Below, piece by piece: positions 1-7,711 of a DNA stretch of 64,000 nucleotides. Position 1 is the stretch's first letter, and each line of letters opens with the position of its first letter. Source of the DNA: UBA8106 sp964569695 (lineage in GTDB: Bacteria; Acidobacteriota; Vicinamibacteria; Vicinamibacterales; UBA823). The position numbers and the translations under genes were made by a program. The stretch is from positions 79,192 to 143,191 of the forward strand of contig CAZMUA010000005.1 in the NCBI GenBank assembly GCA_964569695.1, read 5' to 3'. A model generated the notes under the pieces. That model worked only from the letters and a program-made list of their open reading frames with translations. It made no database searches and had not been told where the DNA came from.

Positions 1-198
1 GTTGCTTCGCCGTTAACGGTGGTGGGGCATGCACCTGACGGCACAATCGAGGCTGTGGAAAAGGATGACCATCCTTGGTTGGTGGCTGTGCAATGGCACC
101 CAGAGTTGACGGCTGATGAAGATGCTAGGCAACAGCGGTTATTTGACTCGCTTGTAACCGTGGCGAGTGACATGTCCGTTGTCAATAAACGTTCTTAA
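1..198 (+). CDS. Peptidase C26 / gamma-glutamyl-GABA hydrolase-like protein, C-terminal fragment
   Basis: The window opens inside this gene; frame 1 is open from base 1 to the TAA at 196-198, giving 65 residues. The segment APDGTIEAVE followed by VAVQWHPE is the C-terminal signature of class I glutamine amidotransferase-like hydrolases of the PuuD family, with the catalytic His and Glu in HPE. PuuD-type enzymes release GABA from gamma-glutamyl-GABA in putrescine breakdown. The SDR and aldehyde dehydrogenase that follow on the same strand fit such a pathway, but the substrate is inferred. The nucleophile Cys lies outside the window. Confidence 0.75.
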   Translation, partial: VASPLTVVGHAPDGTIEAVEKDDHPWLVAVQWHPELTADEDARQQRLFDSLVTVASDMSVVNKRS

Positions 199-238
199 TG
201 CATTTGTGGTTCTGTGTGACGTGTTCGAGGAAGAGTGA

Positions 239-1012
239 ATGAGACTTAACGACAAGGTAGCAGTGGTCACTGGTGGCGCCAGTGGAATTGGGCGAGCAAC
301 CACTCTTTTGTTTGCTGCGGAAGGAGCAAAAGTAGTCGTGGTTGACCTCAACGAGAAGGCTGGTCTAGAGACGGTCAGATTGACTGAGGAGAAGTATGGA
401 GTTGCAACGTTTTGTCATGCTGATGTGTCTAGCGCATCAGGATGCGAATCGATGGTAAAAAATGCAGAGCAATCCTATGGACGGCTCGACGTGCTTTTTA
501 ACAATGCTGGCATTATGCATAAAGACGATCATGATGCGATTCAAACAGACGAAGCTGTTTGGGACTTCACCATGAATGTGAATTTAAAGAGTGTATTCTT
601 GGGATGCAAGTTTGGCATTCCCGCACTACGGCGATCTGGAGGCGGTTCTATTATTAATACCGCTTCTTTTGTCGCATTGATGGGCGCAGCAACGCCACAG
701 TTGGCCTATACGGCTAGTAAGGGTGGAGTGCTTGCTCTTAGTCGAGAATTGGCTATCGTTCATGCCCGTGAGCATATACGGGTTAACGCCTTATGTCCTG
801 GGCCATTGCGCACCGAATTATTGATGAAAGCGCTTGATACAGAAGAAAAAAAACAACGCCGACTGGTCCATATTCCTATGGGCCGATTTGGGGAAGCTGA
901 CGAAATTGCGCAGGCGGTCCTCTATCTTGCATCGGATGAATCATCATTTGTGACCGGATCTAGTTTTGTGGTCGATGGCGGCATTACCAGTGCGTATGTA
1001 ACACCCGAGTGA
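239..1012 (+). CDS. Short-chain dehydrogenase/reductase (SDR), classical type
   Basis: A 257-residue Rossmann-fold oxidoreductase. The cofactor loop TGGASGIG is at residues 11-18, Asp36 at the end of the second strand points to NAD(H), NNAG is at 88-91, and the catalytic Ser143, Tyr157 and Lys161 are all present. The C-terminal FVVDGG is typical of FabG/glucose dehydrogenase-like SDRs. The length is normal. It lies 40 bases after the C26 gene and its stop overlaps the start of the aldehyde dehydrogenase, so the three are probably co-transcribed. The substrate cannot be read from sequence; an alcohol or hydroxy-acid whose aldehyde is passed on to the next enzyme is one option. Confidence 0.85.
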   Translation: MRLNDKVAVVTGGASGIGRATTLLFAAEGAKVVVVDLNEKAGLETVRLTEEKYGVATFCHADVSSASGCESMVKNAEQSYGRLDVLFNNAGIMHKDDHDAIQTDEAVWDFTMNVNLKSVFLGCKFGIPALRRSGGGSIINTASFVALMGAATPQLAYTASKGGVLALSRELAIVHAREHIRVNALCPGPLRTELLMKALDTEEKKQRRLVHIPMGRFGEADEIAQAVLYLASDESSFVTGSSFVVDGGITSAYVTPE

Positions 1013-2394
1013 TGGGAATGCCGCTCGAGATCTTAAATCCCTACGACCAATCACTTGTCTGCCGCGTTCAAAATGACGACGGCGAGAGACTTGAGAAGAA
1101 GATTGCGGGTGCCCACGCAGCGTTCCAACATTGGCGCCAGGTGCCGATTGGTGAGCGAATTGTCCAAGTCCAAGCCGGACTTAAACGCTTTCAGCAAAAC
1201 TCTGCAGTAATTGCTCGAGATGTAACACGACAAATGGGCAAGCCGATTGTGCAAGCTCAGCGTGAAGTTGACACGGCGGTTGAGCGTGCTGAACACATGA
1301 TATCGATCGCTGAAGAGAGCCTCACGCCAGATATTTTGCCGGAGTTAGATGGCTTTGAACGCCGCATCGAACACGTTCCACATGGCGTGATTTTAAATGT
1401 TGCGGCTTGGAATTACCCACTGCTTATTCCGATTAATGTAGTGGTTCCAGCTCTACTTGCAGGCAATACGGTGTTATTGAAACATTCAGCCAAAACGCCA
1501 CTTTCAGGTCAAGCCTTTGCTGAAGCATTTGGAGACTTGGAAGTGGCAGGTCTCGTCACAAATCTTGTTTTGAGTCACGAAACAACAGCCGCTGTTATCT
1601 TAGATCCCCGTGTGGCTCATGTCTCATTCACTGGGTCCGTGACAGGAGGGTCCGCAGTCTATCAGCAGGCTGCAAAGCGGTTTATTGATGTAGGACTTGA
1701 GCTTGGAGGCAAGGACCCTGCCTACGTTGCCGAAGATGCCGACGTGAAGTTTGCTGTGGCTAATACTGTCGACGGTGCATGTTACAACGCTGGCCAATCC
1801 TGTTGCGCCGTAGAACGGGTATATGTCCATCGGAACCACCTTGATGAGTACCTTGACCGTGCCCAACAGGTCATTGAGGCGTATAGGACGGGTGACCCGT
1901 TAGATGAAGCCACAACCTTGGGTCCCTTGGTGAACCGGATGGCTTTGGAAGAAGTTGAAAGGCAAGTGGGTGACGCAATTGACCGTGGCGCACGCCTGTT
2001 GACAGGAGGCCGTCGAGTGCCAGGACATCGTGGAAATGTGTTTCCAGGCACTCTCATCTCTAATGTGCCGAATGAAGCTTCAGTGATGCAAGACGAGAGT
2101 TTTGGACCGATTGTGCCGGTACGGGGAGTTGAGAATGACGAAGAAGCACTCCGATGTATGAGTGAGACTCGCTTTGGATTGACGGCTTCGGTTTGGACGA
2201 CCGATCGCAATCGTGCTGAGCGATTCGCCAGGTTGCTAGATAGCGGTACTATTTTTCAGAACCGATGCGACTATTTGGATCCAGCGCTGGCTTGGACCGG
2301 ATATGGGGATTCCGGAAAGGGATCAACGATGTCTCGGTACGGGTTCTATCAGCTTACTCGTCGTAAGAGTATTCACTTTAAAACTAAGACATAG
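1012..2394 (+). CDS. NAD(P)-dependent aldehyde dehydrogenase
   Basis: About 460 residues of the ALDH superfamily, oxidising an aldehyde to a carboxylate. Counting from the GTG at 1009, Asn136 in the AWNYP motif, Glu231 in LELGGK and the catalytic Cys265 in AGQSCC are all present. The ATG at 1012 overlaps the SDR stop (TGATG), which I favour over the GTG three bases earlier. The family includes succinate-semialdehyde and gamma-glutamylaminobutyraldehyde dehydrogenases; the C26 hydrolase neighbour makes a role in amine breakdown plausible, but this is inference. A T-rich stretch follows the stop without a clear hairpin. Confidence 0.88.
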   Translation: MGMPLEILNPYDQSLVCRVQNDDGERLEKKIAGAHAAFQHWRQVPIGERIVQVQAGLKRFQQNSAVIARDVTRQMGKPIVQAQREVDTAVERAEHMISIAEESLTPDILPELDGFERRIEHVPHGVILNVAAWNYPLLIPINVVVPALLAGNTVLLKHSAKTPLSGQAFAEAFGDLEVAGLVTNLVLSHETTAAVILDPRVAHVSFTGSVTGGSAVYQQAAKRFIDVGLELGGKDPAYVAEDADVKFAVANTVDGACYNAGQSCCAVERVYVHRNHLDEYLDRAQQVIEAYRTGDPLDEATTLGPLVNRMALEEVERQVGDAIDRGARLLTGGRRVPGHRGNVFPGTLISNVPNEASVMQDESFGPIVPVRGVENDEEALRCMSETRFGLTASVWTTDRNRAERFARLLDSGTIFQNRCDYLDPALAWTGYGDSGKGSTMSRYGFYQLTRRKSIHFKTKT

Positions 2395-2570
2395 AAATCT
2401 TTTTGTTTATTTTTAACGCACCTACGTGTCACAACTCGTTTTTCTCTTGGCGATCGCTTAAAATATTTTGTCGGTCGGGTTGAATTCCTTGAACCTCGCT
2501 GTGTGTTCGTACGGAAGAAGGCTGGTAGACTTTTCGTCGCGGCCACATCCGGATTTGTGACCAATGAACC

Positions 2571-4832
2571 ATGACTAGTCTTACTCTTCTGGCCATCCGT
2601 GTGTCGCCTTCTATGCTCGTCTTTTGGCTGCTTGGATTATTCGTCGTGCCGTCAGCGGCTGCGCACCAACAGGGTGATCTAAATACAAAGCGTTCCTTTC
2701 AAGCGTTACGACTCGAACCACACGAAAATATAACAGTTGATGGAGTTTTGGCAGAAGCTGCGTGGGATCGCGCAGAATCAGCAGGCGAGTTCGTACAACA
2801 GGAACCCTCTGAAGGTGGCGCACCGACAGAACGAACCGATGTATTTGTGGTCTATAGCCAAGATTATCTTTATATCGGCGCCATGTTATACGACAGTGAA
2901 CCAGAGGGTATTCTTGGTCATCAGAAACAACGAGACCGGGGTCTTGGTGGTGATGATCGTTTTATGTGGATGTTCGACACCTTTCTGGATGGTCGCACCG
3001 GCTATTTTTTTGAAACGAACCCGGCTGGATTATTGGGTGATGGATTAATGCGTGCAAACAGTGGAAGGAGAGGCTTATCGAAGGAATGGGACGGCATCTG
3101 GAATGTGAAAACAATCCAAAGTGAGATGGGCTGGTCGGTTGAAATTGAGATTCCGTTTCGAACATTGAACTTCGATGAATCGCTCGACACTTGGGGTATT
3201 AATTTTCAGCGTACCATTCGTCGGAAGCAAGAAGAACTGCTATGGTCTGGTCACCGTCGAAATCAAGGCCTGTTTCAAGCAGTTCACGGGGGCCTTCTTA
3301 CCGGACTGTATGATATTTCGCAGGGACTTGGTCTTGAGGTGAAGCCTTACGGCACCGCAGCTTGGCGCGATGTGAGCGGTAAAGCCACCACTCCATCTGA
3401 TTTGGGATTCGATCTGAATTACAATCTCACCCCTAGCCTAAAAGCAGCGATTAGCATTAATACTGACTTTGCTGAAACAGAAGTGGACCGCCGAAGAGTC
3501 AACCTAACGAGATTTCCACTGTACTATCCAGAGCAACGAGATTTCTTTCTTGAAAACGCGAGTGTCTTTGATATTTCGTCGTCAAGTTTAGGGAGTTCCG
3601 TTTTCTTTAGTCGAAATATTGGTTTGGCTGGTGGAAAAGAAGTACCTATTGTATTCGGTAGTCGACTAACCGGACAGGCGGGCTCATACGACCTTGGATT
3701 TCTTCAGGTTAGGACTGCTCGCAGTGACAAGCTTGGAGCTGAGGATTTTACCGTGGGCCGGGTAAAGCGGAATTTCTGGCGTCAGTCAACCGTCGGCATG
3801 TTGTATACAAGACGGTCGACTGGCACCCTAAACAAGGATCTTGCCCCACTCGATCGCCATACAATTGCTGCAGATCTTAATCTGGCAACGTCTAGTTTTC
3901 TTGGCGACAAAAACCTGCAGTTCGAGGCGTTTTATGTTTTACATAATGATCCCAAGCGAGAGGGAACAGCGAATGTTGGAGACCGATCAGCTCGAGGAAT
4001 TCGATTAAATTTCCCCAATGATATTTGGCGTGCGCACGTTTCTTATCGCGAGTTCGGAGACGAGTATCGCCCTGCTCTTGGTTTTACACCACGCAATGGG
4101 TTTAGACGGGTCCAGCCATCATTTAGTTGGAATCCACGACCGGCGAGCTGGGGACAGGTCCGTCAGATAGAGAATGAGATTCGCTACGAACATCTTCTTA
4201 CACTCGATAATGTTTTGCAGACGCGGAAGGTGCAGCTCACCTTGTTCCAACTGGAGTTTGAAAGCGGTGACCGGCTAGGTATTCGAGCGAATAACAGTTT
4301 TGAACGCCTCGACAAGAGTTTCGAGATCAGCGATGGCGTAGTCTTGGCGACAGGAGAGTATCGCTACAATGATTTTCGGATAGATGCCCGCACAGCTAGT
4401 CAGCGAGTCGTTTCCGGTAACCTCGGATTTAGCGCTGGAGAGTTTTGGTCGGGTCGCCGAACCTCGACGAACTTCAATCTGAGCGTTCGTCCCTATCAAG
4501 GAGTTACGCTCTCGTCAGATTATCGTCACGATAACGTGAATCTCCCGGAAGGCAAGTTTTCAACTGACCTGGTGCGTATGTCTGGCGAATGGCACGTTAA
4601 TCCTTGGGCGTCCGTCACGAGTAACGTGCAGTATGACTCTGTCAGTGACGTGGTCGGCTTGTTTGGCCGTCTACGCTGGATTGTGACACCAGGTAGTGAG
4701 TTTTTCCTCGTCTACACTCATAACTGGCAATACGACCCGGACTGGCAAGCTGACCCAATGAACGTTCGTAATCGTTTCGTGACGCTTTCCCGAGGTGCCG
4801 CAACGAAGATTAACTACACGCACCGCTTCTGA
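2571..4832 (+). CDS. DUF5916 outer-membrane protein with N-terminal CBM9-like domain
   Basis: 753 residues with an N-terminal signal peptide ending near AAAH (about residue 32). Residues of roughly 50-230 resemble the CBM9-like beta-sandwich (ITVDGVLAEAAWDRA), and the remainder is the DUF5916 region rich in alternating aromatic and polar residues, with the family hallmarks FPLYYPEQRDFFLE and INTDFAETEVD. The protein ends in an aromatic residue (THRF), as outer-membrane beta-barrels do. The family is common in Acidobacteriota and Bacteroidota; its function is not established, and a role in binding or uptake of polymers is only a guess. It appears to be transcribed alone, with 176 bases before it. 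Confidence 0.85.
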   Translation: MTSLTLLAIRVSPSMLVFWLLGLFVVPSAAAHQQGDLNTKRSFQALRLEPHENITVDGVLAEAAWDRAESAGEFVQQEPSEGGAPTERTDVFVVYSQDYLYIGAMLYDSEPEGILGHQKQRDRGLGGDDRFMWMFDTFLDGRTGYFFETNPAGLLGDGLMRANSGRRGLSKEWDGIWNVKTIQSEMGWSVEIEIPFRTLNFDESLDTWGINFQRTIRRKQEELLWSGHRRNQGLFQAVHGGLLTGLYDISQGLGLEVKPYGTAAWRDVSGKATTPSDLGFDLNYNLTPSLKAAISINTDFAETEVDRRRVNLTRFPLYYPEQRDFFLENASVFDISSSSLGSSVFFSRNIGLAGGKEVPIVFGSRLTGQAGSYDLGFLQVRTARSDKLGAEDFTVGRVKRNFWRQSTVGMLYTRRSTGTLNKDLAPLDRHTIAADLNLATSSFLGDKNLQFEAFYVLHNDPKREGTANVGDRSARGIRLNFPNDIWRAHVSYREFGDEYRPALGFTPRNGFRRVQPSFSWNPRPASWGQVRQIENEIRYEHLLTLDNVLQTRKVQLTLFQLEFESGDRLGIRANNSFERLDKSFEISDGVVLATGEYRYNDFRIDARTASQRVVSGNLGFSAGEFWSGRRTSTNFNLSVRPYQGVTLSSDYRHDNVNLPEGKFSTDLVRMSGEWHVNPWASVTSNVQYDSVSDVVGLFGRLRWIVTPGSEFFLVYTHNWQYDPDWQADPMNVRNRFVTLSRGAATKINYTHRF

Positions 4833-4847
4833 ATCGACTTTTTTCTT

Positions 4848-4872
4848 AAGGTGTGCGGAGAGGCTACGCCTT
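4848..4872. terminator. Possible stem-loop between convergent genes
   Basis: Bases 4848-4855 can pair with 4865-4872 (8 pairs, two of them G-U) around a 9-base loop, between the DUF5916 gene and the convergent exonuclease gene and just overlapping the exonuclease stop. There is no U-tract 3' of the stem on either strand, so it is at best a weak or Rho-assisted end. Confidence 0.25.
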
Positions 4873-5698
4873 AGTCGTTGTCGAGGTGCGATGGTTTTGC
4901 GGGATAGACATCTTCGACTGCTGCGGTGATGATCGCTTTAACCTCGGCTGAAAAGTCCTTTTTCAAGATGAACTTGAAATACCCTGAATCTTGATTTTGA
5001 ATTTCTTGTAACGTTCGGCCGGTATATTTCCCGAAATTAAGTCGAGCTGCGCCGTCGCGCCAGATGACCTTCCCATCAGGATCCAGCCAATCCCTTGGTT
5101 GTGTGATGTTGTGAAGATCCTGAATGGAGAACGGAAGTTTGTTTGTACGAAGTTGTCCGACAAACGCTCTTGCTGTGGAGTCTACGTCCACATCTGCGCG
5201 GTGAGCGTTTTCCGGCTTTGTTCCATAAAAATGTTCGACCGCATCTGATAGTGTGCGTGTTTCGAGATGTTGCCATAGTCGAAATGGGTCAATGACTGCC
5301 GTGTCGACAAAAGGCGATGGAACTTCGGCTCGTTGAAACTCAGCGTTCAGCATCCCTTGATCGAATCGGAAGTTATAACCAATAAAGTCATGTCCACGTA
5401 ATGATTCCGTGAGAGACTTTGCTATGTGTTGGAAGGTCGGTTCATCTGCGACATCCGCATCTGTAATGCTGTGAATCGCGGTCGCCGCTTCTGGAATTGG
5501 CATCTCTGGGTTAATCAGACGAGTTCGAGTCGAGACCTCCTTAGAGGGTGTTACGGTCGAAAAGCTTACTTGGATAATTCGGTCCGTCTTGAATGAGAGT
5601 CCAGTGGTTTCAACATCGAGGATTGTTAAGGGTCGAGTAATTTTGAGCGTTTCGGCAATCTCTCGCAAAATTGTTTTCAACGAAACAGTATCGTTCAT
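4871..5698 (-). CDS. DEDD-family 3'-5' exonuclease with a C-terminal DUF3820-like domain
   Basis: 275 residues from the ATG at 5698, which has AGGA about 9 bases upstream. The N-terminal half is a DnaQ-like exonuclease: DVETTG (Asp28, Glu30), NFRFD (Asp113) and HRADVD (His166, Asp171) form the DEDDh active site. After a linker, residues of about 219-260 carry RLNFGKYTGRTLQEI, the pattern of the small DUF3820 domain also found at the end of exonuclease X-like proteins. It probably trims DNA 3' ends in repair or proofreading. A longer frame reaching a TTG at 5773 is open, but that TTG is part of the promoter -35 box, so the short start is right. Confidence 0.8.
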   Translation of the reverse strand: MNDTVSLKTILREIAETLKITRPLTILDVETTGLSFKTDRIIQVSFSTVTPSKEVSTRTRLINPEMPIPEAATAIHSITDADVADEPTFQHIAKSLTESLRGHDFIGYNFRFDQGMLNAEFQRAEVPSPFVDTAVIDPFRLWQHLETRTLSDAVEHFYGTKPENAHRADVDVDSTARAFVGQLRTNKLPFSIQDLHNITQPRDWLDPDGKVIWRDGAARLNFGKYTGRTLQEIQNQDSGYFKFILKKDFSAEVKAIITAAVEDVYPAKPSHLDND

Positions 5699-5744
5699 GG
5701 CAGTTCTTCCTGGCCTTTTGGGAAACGCACTATGAGTTCGAATT

Positions 5745-5773
5745 ATTGTAGGCGCTGGAGCGAATGAGGACAA
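5745..5773 (-). promoter_or_regulatory. Sigma70-type promoter of the exonuclease gene
   Basis: On the minus strand, TTGTCC (5773-5768) and TACAAT (5750-5745) are separated by 17 bases. This places transcription start near 5738, about 40 bases before the ATG at 5698, and rules out the upstream TTG as a start codon. Confidence 0.55.
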
Positions 5774-5802
5774 TGCATCAACTTCATAGAAGGCTACCGA
5801 TT

Positions 5803-5830
5803 TTGGATGCTTGATGGCGTGAGCTATGAT
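5803..5830 (+). promoter_or_regulatory. Candidate promoter of the Yip1 gene
   Basis: TATGAT at 5825-5830 is a good -10 box; the -35 (TTGGAT at 5803-5808, spacer 16) is weak. It lies 38 bases before the Yip1 start and is divergent from the exonuclease promoter. Confidence 0.35.
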
Positions 5831-5868
5831 GCTTTGGGTGAGTTAGAGACCAATCAAGGAGGCATGAC

Positions 5869-6417
5869 ATGACAAATTTCATTGGCCGAATGACCGGAGC
5901 AGCGAAGCTTAATGTCGCAATCTATGAGGAAGTAGAGGCCGATACGAGTGCTACCGGACAGGCGATGGCTGTTGTATGTCTGTCGGCTCTCGCTATGGGT
6001 ATTGGTTTCATGGGCGCTCTAGGAGCCCCAAGTGTGGTTGATCTTCTGATTATGGTAGTCCTAGCCTTAAGTTCTTGGTTCGTGTGGGCTTTTATAAACT
6101 ACTTCGTTGGTGCTCGCTTATTCCCAGAGCCTCAAACACGTGCTGACCATGGGGAGCTCTTACGGACGATGGGATTTGCGCAATCTCCACGTCTACTACT
6201 TCTCATAGGAATCTTTCCTGGTTTTGGCTTTAATGGGACGCTTGGCGGAGTCCTAGGGTTGGTAGTATCTGTCTGGATCCTCATCACAATGATTGTAGCC
6301 GTTCGACAGGCACTCGATTATAAGAGCACTTTTCGTGCCGGGGCAGTGTGTTTTGTGGGATTGGTGATTTCTGGAGCTCTCTTGAACTTATTTCTAGGAT
6401 TGCTTTTTGGTCTCTGA
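5869..6417 (+). CDS. Yip1-family integral membrane protein
   Basis: 182 residues, mostly hydrophobic, with five predicted membrane segments at about 29-48, 53-75, 102-120, 124-145 and 158-180. The pattern, starting with a short soluble segment (NFIGRMTGAAKLN), resembles bacterial YIP1-domain proteins, whose function is unknown. A strong AAGGAGG (5856-5862) six bases before the ATG at 5869 decides the start; the ATG at 5864 is closed after two codons. It precedes a Tat-exported aminotransferase by 52 bases and may be co-transcribed with it. Confidence 0.7.
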   Translation: MTNFIGRMTGAAKLNVAIYEEVEADTSATGQAMAVVCLSALAMGIGFMGALGAPSVVDLLIMVVLALSSWFVWAFINYFVGARLFPEPQTRADHGELLRTMGFAQSPRLLLLIGIFPGFGFNGTLGGVLGLVVSVWILITMIVAVRQALDYKSTFRAGAVCFVGLVISGALLNLFLGLLFGL

Positions 6418-6469
6418 CTTTAACGGCTAAAGATCCTGGAATTCTTCGTTCGCAACTGTTTAGCGAGGC

Positions 6470-7681
6470 ATGATGATAAATCGCCGTGAATTTCTTGAAA
6501 CTGCATCAGTAGGTTTGACGGTAACCGCGTTAGGACAAGGTGTTCATGCTCAAGACGGCAGTGACCCTCTTGGCGTGCGTCATGATTTTCCAGTAGTGGA
6601 AACTGGCACATACCTGAATGCGCCTTACATTACACCGAGCCCACGTACGGCGACTGAAGCTGTCAGTCAATTCAACCACGCGAAAGCGCGGCAGCCGGTT
6701 CCACTTGGGGCGATGCTCGAACAAAAGGAATCCGTCAGAAATCTATTTGCGAAACTTGTCAACGCCAGTCCTCAGGAGATTGGGTTTTTGTCAGCAACCA
6801 GTGATGGTGAAAACACCATCGCCCACGCGCTCGACCTCAAGGCCGGCGACAATGTTGTGCTGGATGAGTTACATTTTTCGACGTCATACATCCTTTACCG
6901 TCATCTTGAACAAGAGCTTGGTATTGAGTTGCGGATCGCTAAGGCCGTAGCTGGTGCTGTCCCTGTGACGGCATTCGAACCTCTCGTTGATGATCGCACT
7001 CGACTAATTTCAGTGGCTTGGGTCGCGCATCAAAATGGATTTCTGCATGACGTGGACGGCTTGGCGGATCTGGCGCATTCAAAAGGAGCGTACCTGTATG
7101 CCGATGCGATACAGGCTGCCGGAATGGTGCCAATTGATGTAAAGCAGACACCCATCGATTGTTTTGCAAGCGGGACCTATAAATGGTTGCTGGGCGGGTA
7201 TGGAATAGCTCCGTGCTTTGTACGGGAATCGATTCTCGACCGGGTTCCTCCTGACCGTCGTGGATTTCTCCAAGTCAAAAGAGAGCTCCCAAATTATCAG
7301 TACGAATTTCATGCAGGAGCAAGGAAATTAGAATATGCGACGCCGGCCTTTGCGGCATTCTACGAGCTGGGTGCAGGCCTAGAGTATTTAGAACAGATTG
7401 GCATAGACCGCATTCATGCACACGGTGTTTCACTTGCTCGACGGGTTCGACAGGGTTTGGTCGAGTTAGGGCTTCAGCCTGTCACTCCAGACGGTAATCA
7501 GACCGCGATCGTTGCGTTTGAGAACCCAATTGACTCCGAAGTGGCCACACAATTGTTTGACGAGGCCAACATTCAATTGACCTTTCGGGAAGGAGGTCGG
7601 CAGATTCGTATTGGGGCAGCCTTGTTCAACACGGAGTCTGATATCGATATCTTCCTCGAAACTGCGGCTCGGTTGGTATAA
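6470..7681 (+). CDS. Tat-exported class V aminotransferase (PLP enzyme)
   Basis: 403 residues. The N-terminus has a twin-arginine signal (NRREFLETASVG) followed by a hydrophobic stretch and a likely cleavage after VHA near residue 27. The rest is a class V aminotransferase fold: Asp212 and Gln215 in DAIQAAG, and the PLP lysine Lys238 in SGTYKWLLGG. Relatives include isopenicillin-N epimerase-like proteins and cysteine desulfurases; no conserved desulfurase cysteine loop is evident. Export through Tat fits a protein that folds around its cofactor in the cytoplasm. The substrate is unknown. It sits 30 bases before a secreted S9 peptidase, so the two may act on peptides or amino acids in the periplasm. 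Confidence 0.85.
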   Translation: MMINRREFLETASVGLTVTALGQGVHAQDGSDPLGVRHDFPVVETGTYLNAPYITPSPRTATEAVSQFNHAKARQPVPLGAMLEQKESVRNLFAKLVNASPQEIGFLSATSDGENTIAHALDLKAGDNVVLDELHFSTSYILYRHLEQELGIELRIAKAVAGAVPVTAFEPLVDDRTRLISVAWVAHQNGFLHDVDGLADLAHSKGAYLYADAIQAAGMVPIDVKQTPIDCFASGTYKWLLGGYGIAPCFVRESILDRVPPDRRGFLQVKRELPNYQYEFHAGARKLEYATPAFAAFYELGAGLEYLEQIGIDRIHAHGVSLARRVRQGLVELGLQPVTPDGNQTAIVAFENPIDSEVATQLFDEANIQLTFREGGRQIRIGAALFNTESDIDIFLETAARLV

Positions 7682-7711
7682 AACCACAACTTTCATATCA
7701 GGGAATTCCCA

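Noticed and set aside
1782..2210. 142-codon frame antisense to the aldehyde dehydrogenase gene
   Set aside because: Shadow of the sense frame; rich in Arg and Ser without any recognisable domain.
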